In this document: one piece after another, positions 6,472 through 9,959 of the stretch | How positions within the stretch are numbered: the stretch's first letter is position 1 | Layout: every line of letters begins with the position of its first letter | Source of the DNA: JBKSMP01 sp964582055 | Lineage (GTDB): Bacteria; Verrucomicrobiota; Verrucomicrobiia; Opitutales; UBA9783 | Assembly: GCA_964582055.1 (NCBI GenBank) | Contig: CAZOPT010000028.1 | Coordinates: forward strand, 1 to 9,959 | Length of the DNA stretch: 9,959 nucleotides | Direction: 5' to 3' | Program-made: the position numbers and the translations under genes | The notes under the pieces: generated by a model | Databases searched by the model: none | The model's input: the letters and a program-made list of their open reading frames with translations, nothing else | What the model was told of the DNA's origin: nothing

Positions 6472-6965
6472 TGCTGTGCTTCTAAAATATAATCACATAA
6501 TTCTCGAGCAGCTCCACGCCCTCCCTTATTATGCGCTATAAAATTACAAATCTTCTTAACACAAGGCATCGCATCTGCAGGACAAGCACGAATCCCAACT
6601 TCTTCTAAAATAGGCAAATCAACGATATCATCTCCCATATAGGCAACCTGATTCGGACTTAAAGACAATTTTTTACATAATTCCAAAAATACAGGTTTTT
6701 TATCCATTTTCTTTTGATAAACATGGCGAATACCTAAATCTTCAGCACGCTTTGAGACAAAACTTGATACACGTCCTGTAATAATACCTACTTCTATACC
6801 ACTTTTTACAAGCTGATGTATACCCAATCCATCTTTAGCATTAAATGCTTTAAAGGCTTCTCCATCAGGTCCATAATAAAGACTTCCATCAGTTAAAACC
6901 CCATCGACATCAAAAATGACCAAACGAACCTTTTGAAAAAGATACCCCAATTCTTCCAAAACCAT
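6459..6965 (-). CDS. kdsC: 3-deoxy-D-manno-octulosonate 8-phosphate phosphatase (KDO8P phosphatase)
   Basis: This HAD-superfamily phosphatase hydrolyses Kdo 8-phosphate to Kdo, one step before KdsB. At 168 residues it is the capless C0 type that works as a tetramer in the family. Motifs are DVDGVLTDG at 19-27 (nucleophile Asp19, acid/base Asp21), FNAKDGLGI at 41-49, ITGR at 62-65, Lys90 within MDKKP, GDDIVDLP at 111-118 with metal-binding Asp residues, and the C-terminal GGRGAARELCD at 148-158 characteristic of KdsC/YrbI. The ATG at 6965 has only a weak AGAG upstream. It is the first gene after the only sizeable gap in the minus-strand run, so it may have its own promoter. It overlaps tsaD by 13 bp. 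The KdsC call over another HAD enzyme rests on the C-terminal motif and on co-occurrence with kdsB and lpxK. Confidence 0.93.
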   Translation of the reverse strand: MVLEELGYLFQKVRLVIFDVDGVLTDGSLYYGPDGEAFKAFNAKDGLGIHQLVKSGIEVGIITGRVSSFVSKRAEDLGIRHVYQKKMDKKPVFLELCKKLSLSPNQVAYMGDDIVDLPILEEVGIRACPADAMPCVKKICNFIAHNKGGRGAARELCDYILEAQQCGI

Positions 6966-6989
6966 ACTACTCTACTACGTTAATTATCC

Positions 6990-7011
6990 TACAAAAATAA
7001 TCAATGCATTT
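6990..7011 (-). repeat. Direct repeat copy 2 (kdsC-proximal)
   Basis: On the minus strand the copy begins AAATGCATTGATT and ends TTTTTGTA. It matches the copy at 7061-7082 at 19 of 22 positions (mismatches at 6993, 6998 and 7003), with starts 71 bp apart. The core AAATGCAT contains the palindrome ATGCAT. Confidence 0.65.
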
Positions 7012-7060
7012 TATGAAATAAAGTGATTAAGCTCTAAAAAATATTTACATATTGGCACAA

Positions 7061-7082
7061 TACGAAAAAAATCGATGCATTT
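7061..7082 (-). repeat. Direct repeat copy 1 (holA-proximal)
   Basis: On the minus strand the copy begins AAATGCATCGATT and ends TTTTCGTA, and it is the partner of 6990-7011. It starts 15 bp after the holA stop codon and lies in the loop of a GCACAA/TTGTGC inverted repeat. Its role is unknown; it could be a protein-binding site or a remnant of a small duplication. Confidence 0.65.
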
Positions 7083-7097
7083 GTGCTTAACTTACTT

Positions 7098-8129
7098 TTA
7101 AAAAAACTTTATTAGCGATTCCATCCAAAAACAGGCTTGTTGTGGATATTTTAAGATAAGATCAAATAAGCGCACACATTCTTCTTGGATTTGTACAAGG
7201 GTTTCCGGAGCAAATAAGTTCTTTAAACGACTCAAATACCATGGGTTTTGTGAAAATACACAAAAAGTATTTTTGTCTTGAATAGAACCAAAATCTTGCT
7301 CATATTGCTGATAAGCAGCATCTAATGAATTTTTTGAAACCGATGGTAGCTGTAAACTCGCAAGTTGTAATAACAAGCGATTGCGATTTTGAAGCATCGA
7401 CAAAATACTACGAACTTCTTTATGTATCGTAAAATGATCACGTAGACTTTGCAAATACCGTTGCTTATCTTTACTATAGAATGCTTCTACAGGTTCAAAA
7501 AACTCGTCATTAGGCATCGTTGGAGTATTTTTCAAAACATCTTCATAACTTATCGTACCTGAAAAATTTTTTAAACAAGCCAACTTTTCAAATTCATTTG
7601 CAATAGCTCTCGGTTGATAATTTAATTTTTGCTGTAAAAGCTCAAAAGCAGCAGCTTCTATACTTATCGATAATTGCTTACTTAATTTCTGGATTAAAAA
7701 CTTCAGATAATCTTTAGAGTTTTTTTCCTCCAACTCCTCACATTGACACAAATCCTGCAATGCCTTGAACAAGCGTGTACGTTTATCTACAGGAGATGCT
7801 GAAATAAAAAACTGAACCTCTTCAGGCAATTTTTTCAAAAGATCTAACCAGGGTTCAATATATACCTGCCCACCTTCTGTAAAAGCAGGACTGCCATTAC
7901 TTAAAAGAGAGGTTGAGCGAAGCCAAACACATTTTTTATCTGAAAAAAAGTCCATTGTCCGAAGACTTTCGCTCACTTGGCCTAAAATACGCTTCAAATC
8001 AGCAATGGAATGCATGCTTCCATCAATAATTTCTAATGGAATCCCTTCAAACTGTTCCAGCAATTTTTTTGCCTTTAAATCTACAAAATAATCATCTACT
8101 CCAAAAATTAAGTGTAAATTATCATTCAT
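7098..8129 (-). CDS. holA: DNA polymerase III, delta subunit
   Basis: HolA is the clamp-loader subunit that opens the beta sliding clamp and works with the DnaX and HolB proteins during replication. The 343 residues match the family's usual length. Visible features are the N-terminal IFGVDDYFVD (8-17), which corresponds to the family's (Y/F)G-D/E-D-(Y/F) opening and lacks a functional Walker A as expected, FFSDKKCVWLR at 61-71, and VDKRTRLFKAL at 114-124, the usual DKRTK-like strand. A C-terminal helical collar domain follows from about 210 (for example KEVRSILSMLQNRNRLLLQL). The ATG at 8127-8129 forms a 4-bp ATGA overlap with the lpxK stop, so the two are translationally coupled. The family is weakly conserved, so the call rests on pattern, length and architecture. 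Alternatives such as HolB are less likely because the Walker-type P-loop is absent. Confidence 0.82.
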   Translation of the reverse strand: MNDNLHLIFGVDDYFVDLKAKKLLEQFEGIPLEIIDGSMHSIADLKRILGQVSESLRTMDFFSDKKCVWLRSTSLLSNGSPAFTEGGQVYIEPWLDLLKKLPEEVQFFISASPVDKRTRLFKALQDLCQCEELEEKNSKDYLKFLIQKLSKQLSISIEAAAFELLQQKLNYQPRAIANEFEKLACLKNFSGTISYEDVLKNTPTMPNDEFFEPVEAFYSKDKQRYLQSLRDHFTIHKEVRSILSMLQNRNRLLLQLASLQLPSVSKNSLDAAYQQYEQDFGSIQDKNTFCVFSQNPWYLSRLKNLFAPETLVQIQEECVRLFDLILKYPQQACFWMESLIKFF

Positions 8130-9310
8130 CCTAATTTACTTGAAAGTTTTTGCAAAATACATTCTAAGGGTTCTGTATGAGTTACCCATTCAATTTCCAT
8201 ACGTAAATAATAAAAAGGCAATGCAAATTGTTTAAATTTTTCAAGGCGTACCGCATCTTTTTCGGTCGTCACAACCCAATCAGCTCCAAAATGTTTTGCC
8301 ACATCAAAGAATTCTGCAATATCTGCTTCGTTATAGTTATGATGATCCATAAAATGTTCGCAGTAAACAAGCTGTGCACCTGCATCTTCTAAAAATTGTT
8401 CAAAAGATTTTGGAGAAGCAATACCACTCATAACGGCAATTCTAACACCTCGTAATTGCTTCAATTCCAATTGTTGTTCCCCATTAATCGCTCGAAGATA
8501 CTTTGGGCTATGCACACAAGGATACAGGGGTGCTTTAGTATTATAACGACGAACAAAACGTTGCAAAGCTTGTAAACGTTCTGAAGCAACTTGATCACTT
8601 TTGGTAATAAAGATAAAATGAGCCCGACGCATATGTTGCAATGGTTCACGTAAAATCCCTCGTGGCAAAACAGAACCGTTACCGAAAGGATTGGTAGCAT
8701 CAATCAATAAAATATAAAAGGTGCCTCGCAATTGAAAATATTGAAATCCATCATCTAAAATAAGCGTATCACTACCGAAAGTTTGAATTGCATAACGTCC
8801 TGCTTTCACGCGATCTTTATCGACAACAACACTTATATGGGGTAAATTCTTTGCAAGTAAGTAAGGCTCATCACCTGCTATTTCAGGTGGCAATAAGCAT
8901 TGTTTTCCATCACTCACTACTTTAGGTGGACAAGGTTCGCTATGAAACAACCAGTGTAAAAACTTTTTTAAAAGACTCTCCTTTTTACTCTTATAACCTC
9001 GACTAAGCACCGAGACTTTTCGACCATTGCGTTGTAAAGCTCGCGCTAATTTTTCAACAATAGGGGTTTTGCCCGTACCTCCTACCGTTAAATTTCCTAC
9101 GACAATGACGACACAACCTAAGTGTTGACTGCATAGCCAACGTTTTTTATAGGCTTTCGTTCGTAAATAGACAATCCCATAATAAGGTAGAGATAAGAGG
9201 TAAAAAAAACGAGCCCATTTACGTGCACAACGATCATGACGTTTATTGTAAATAACATCTTTTACAAAATCCTCAAAACTCCGTAATACGTGCTGAAAAG
9301 AGCGAAACAT
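8126..9310 (-). CDS. lpxK: Tetraacyldisaccharide 4'-kinase
   Basis: This membrane-associated P-loop kinase phosphorylates the 4' position of the tetraacyl disaccharide to give lipid IVA, the acceptor for Kdo. Counting from the upstream TTG at 9325 (399 residues), it shows a hydrophobic N-terminal helix (about 40-56), Walker A VGNLTVGGTGKTP at 76-88, LSRGY at 107-111, GDEPYLLA at 151-158, Walker B-like DDGFQ at 191-195, LPRGILREPL at 220-229, DHHNY at 327-331 with the conserved catalytic-site His, and VVTTEKDAV at 351-359. All core motifs are intact. About 15-20 extra residues, basic and aromatic (around 113-132), sit between LSRGY and the GDEP motif compared with compact LpxK proteins. I chose ATG 9310 (394 residues). 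TTG 9325 is possible because it begins 2 nt after the pal stop, but neither start has a clear Shine-Dalgarno. The 3' end overlaps holA by 4 bp. Confidence 0.94.
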   Translation of the reverse strand: MFRSFQHVLRSFEDFVKDVIYNKRHDRCARKWARFFYLLSLPYYGIVYLRTKAYKKRWLCSQHLGCVVIVVGNLTVGGTGKTPIVEKLARALQRNGRKVSVLSRGYKSKKESLLKKFLHWLFHSEPCPPKVVSDGKQCLLPPEIAGDEPYLLAKNLPHISVVVDKDRVKAGRYAIQTFGSDTLILDDGFQYFQLRGTFYILLIDATNPFGNGSVLPRGILREPLQHMRRAHFIFITKSDQVASERLQALQRFVRRYNTKAPLYPCVHSPKYLRAINGEQQLELKQLRGVRIAVMSGIASPKSFEQFLEDAGAQLVYCEHFMDHHNYNEADIAEFFDVAKHFGADWVVTTEKDAVRLEKFKQFALPFYYLRMEIEWVTHTEPLECILQKLSSKLG

Positions 9311-9327
9311 GGATTGTTTTGTCAATC

Positions 9328-9849
9328 TTACTTTATAAGAATGTCACAACGACGATCTTTCCAAGCGTCGGCTTTACTTAAATAAGGTTCTGCATAAGTA
9401 CTGCCCAAAGAAAGAACTTCTAATTGACCATCTACAAGCCCTATTTCTCTTAAAAAAGCTTCTACAGTTTGAGCACGACGCATTCCTAAGCGGTTGTTGT
9501 AATCTTGAGCACCACGCCAATCACTATGGCCTACCACTAAAATATAATTTTTTTCCGATTGTTTCAATTCCTCTGCAAGTTTATTAAGAGCAGTTTTATC
9601 ATCTTCAGTCAAATTATAGCGATCAAAATCAAAATAAACACGCACCTTTACATCAGCTTCGGTGTACAAATCTCCATAACTTTTAACCGAAACTTCTTCC
9701 GTTTTTTCTATCTCTTCCCGAACATCTTCGTATAATTCTTCAGGTTCTATAACCTCCACGATCGTTTCTTCCACTTTTGGATTGGGTTTTTGCGTTGTTT
9801 TAAAACATCCTGCTAATAAAGCACATAATAAACCGACTAAAAATCTCAT
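9328..9849 (-). CDS. pal: Pal/OmpA-type peptidoglycan-binding outer-membrane lipoprotein
   Basis: This 173-residue protein has a short signal peptide ending in the lipobox LLAGC with acylated Cys15. Position +2 is Phe rather than Asp, consistent with transport to the outer membrane. A very acidic linker follows (13 Glu/Asp among residues 27-52), then an OmpA-like domain from about 68 to the end. VYFDFDRYNL (71-80) opens the domain. GHSDWRG (107-113) supplies Asp110, and the RRA motif supplies Arg125, spaced 15 residues apart as in the known diaminopimelate-binding pair. The family tethers the outer membrane to murein and helps invagination at division. tolB, which commonly neighbours pal, is not adjacent on the downstream side; the upstream side has a non-coding stretch running to the window edge. 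OmpA-like lipoproteins other than true Pal cannot be excluded. It is the first visible gene of the minus-strand run. Confidence 0.88.
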   Translation of the reverse strand: MRFLVGLLCALLAGCFKTTQKPNPKVEETIVEVIEPEELYEDVREEIEKTEEVSVKSYGDLYTEADVKVRVYFDFDRYNLTEDDKTALNKLAEELKQSEKNYILVVGHSDWRGAQDYNNRLGMRRAQTVEAFLREIGLVDGQLEVLSLGSTYAEPYLSKADAWKDRRCDILIK

Positions 9850-9856
9850 GTCTTTA

Positions 9857-9884
9857 ACTATAACAGATAAAATTTTTTATTCAA
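9857..9884 (-). promoter_or_regulatory. Candidate extended -10 promoter of pal
   Basis: On the minus strand TGTTATAGT (9857-9865) is an extended -10 box with one mismatch from TATAAT. TTGAAT (9879-9884) is a four-of-six -35 box, and the spacer is 16 bp. The -10 box ends only 7 nt before the ATG, so transcription would start at or within about 2 nt of the start codon. No Shine-Dalgarno is visible, consistent with an almost leaderless mRNA. This is inference from sequence only. Confidence 0.45.
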
Positions 9885-9959
9885 TTCTTAACATAAAATC
9901 TTTTACATTTACCTACATACCCCCCACTAACATAGGCAAATTTTTCTTTATTATTTCGA

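Larger units (their letters stand above)
6966..7097 (-). promoter_or_regulatory. holA-kdsC intergenic region with possible kdsC promoter
   Basis: This 132-bp AT-rich gap is the only sizeable break in the minus-strand gene run. On the minus strand GATAAT (6983-6988) is one mismatch from a -10 box and would start transcription about 10 nt before kdsC, but no good -35 lies 16-18 bp upstream. A 22-bp imperfect direct repeat occupies 6990-7011 and 7061-7082, and the promoter-proximal copy ends next to the -10 candidate, as an operator would. A 6-bp inverted repeat GCACAA/TTGTGC (7055-7060, 7081-7086) brackets the distal copy. I see no open frame or recognisable RNA here. Confidence 0.35.

Noticed and set aside
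7055..7086. GCACAA/TTGTGC inverted repeat after holA as a terminator
   Set aside because: The loop is 20 nt, the stem only 6 bp, and no T-tract follows directly. It may only reflect the embedded direct repeat.
8461..8703. Open frame of 80 codons within lpxK in another frame
   Set aside because: It lies inside the conserved LpxK frame. Although it looks hydrophobic, there is no start signal or context to support it.
9320..9325. Perfect TTGACA on the minus strand at the pal-lpxK junction
   Set aside because: No TATAAT-like hexamer lies 16-18 bp downstream, where the sequence is lpxK coding DNA, so it is probably a chance match.
1..9959. tRNA, rRNA, CRISPR array, insertion sequence or defence system
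   Set aside because: I saw no cloverleaf-like segment, regular repeat array, transposase or defence motif; nearly all sequence is accounted for by housekeeping genes.

Overview
This AT-rich window is a compact housekeeping and cell-envelope locus from a Gram-negative-type bacterium. It encodes Kdo and lipid A enzymes (kdsB, kdsC, lpxK), a Pal/OmpA-type outer-membrane lipoprotein and peptidoglycan precursor enzymes (MurC, MurB, Ddl), so the organism should have an LPS-bearing outer membrane over a murein layer. The MurC-MurB fusion, a chlamydial CdsZ-like zinc-ribbon protein and an unusual dcw fragment suggest the PVC group, most likely a low-GC member of Verrucomicrobiota (Opitutales/Puniceicoccales-like). 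That placement is an inference from gene content and recalled family features, not a search result.

Layout. Positions 56-1514 (plus strand) hold two overlapping genes: a coiled-coil C4 zinc-ribbon protein and kdsB. They converge on a long minus-strand run across a 102-bp gap with no convincing terminator. The minus-strand run, read from right to left, is pal - lpxK - holA - (132-bp gap) - kdsC - tsaD - murC-murB fusion - ddl - ftsQ. Junctions in it are 4-bp ATGA overlaps (lpxK/holA, murCB/ddl), a 13-bp overlap (kdsC/tsaD), direct abutment (tsaD/murCB) or short gaps of 2 bp (ddl/ftsQ) and 2-17 bp (pal/lpxK, depending on the lpxK start). It probably forms one or two operons: one from a promoter just upstream of pal, and possibly a second from the gap before kdsC. 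That gap contains a 22-bp imperfect direct repeat.

How the genes fit together. KdsC makes free Kdo, KdsB activates it to CMP-Kdo, and LpxK makes lipid IVA, the acceptor for Kdo. MurB and MurC (one polypeptide here) make UDP-MurNAc-L-Ala, and Ddl makes the D-Ala-D-Ala that is later added to the stem peptide. FtsQ belongs to the divisome that directs septal murein synthesis, and Pal tethers the outer membrane to murein. TsaD (tRNA t6A synthesis) and HolA (replicative clamp loader) are essential information-processing genes embedded among them. ftsA and ftsZ, which commonly follow ftsQ, are absent here.

No mobile elements, tRNAs, rRNAs, CRISPR arrays or defence genes were seen, and I did not find an undescribed multi-gene system. 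The points most worth checking are the shortened MurC half lacking a usually invariant Asn, the Cys in place of the MurB catalytic Ser, the G8 tract in murB, and the repeat pair before kdsC.
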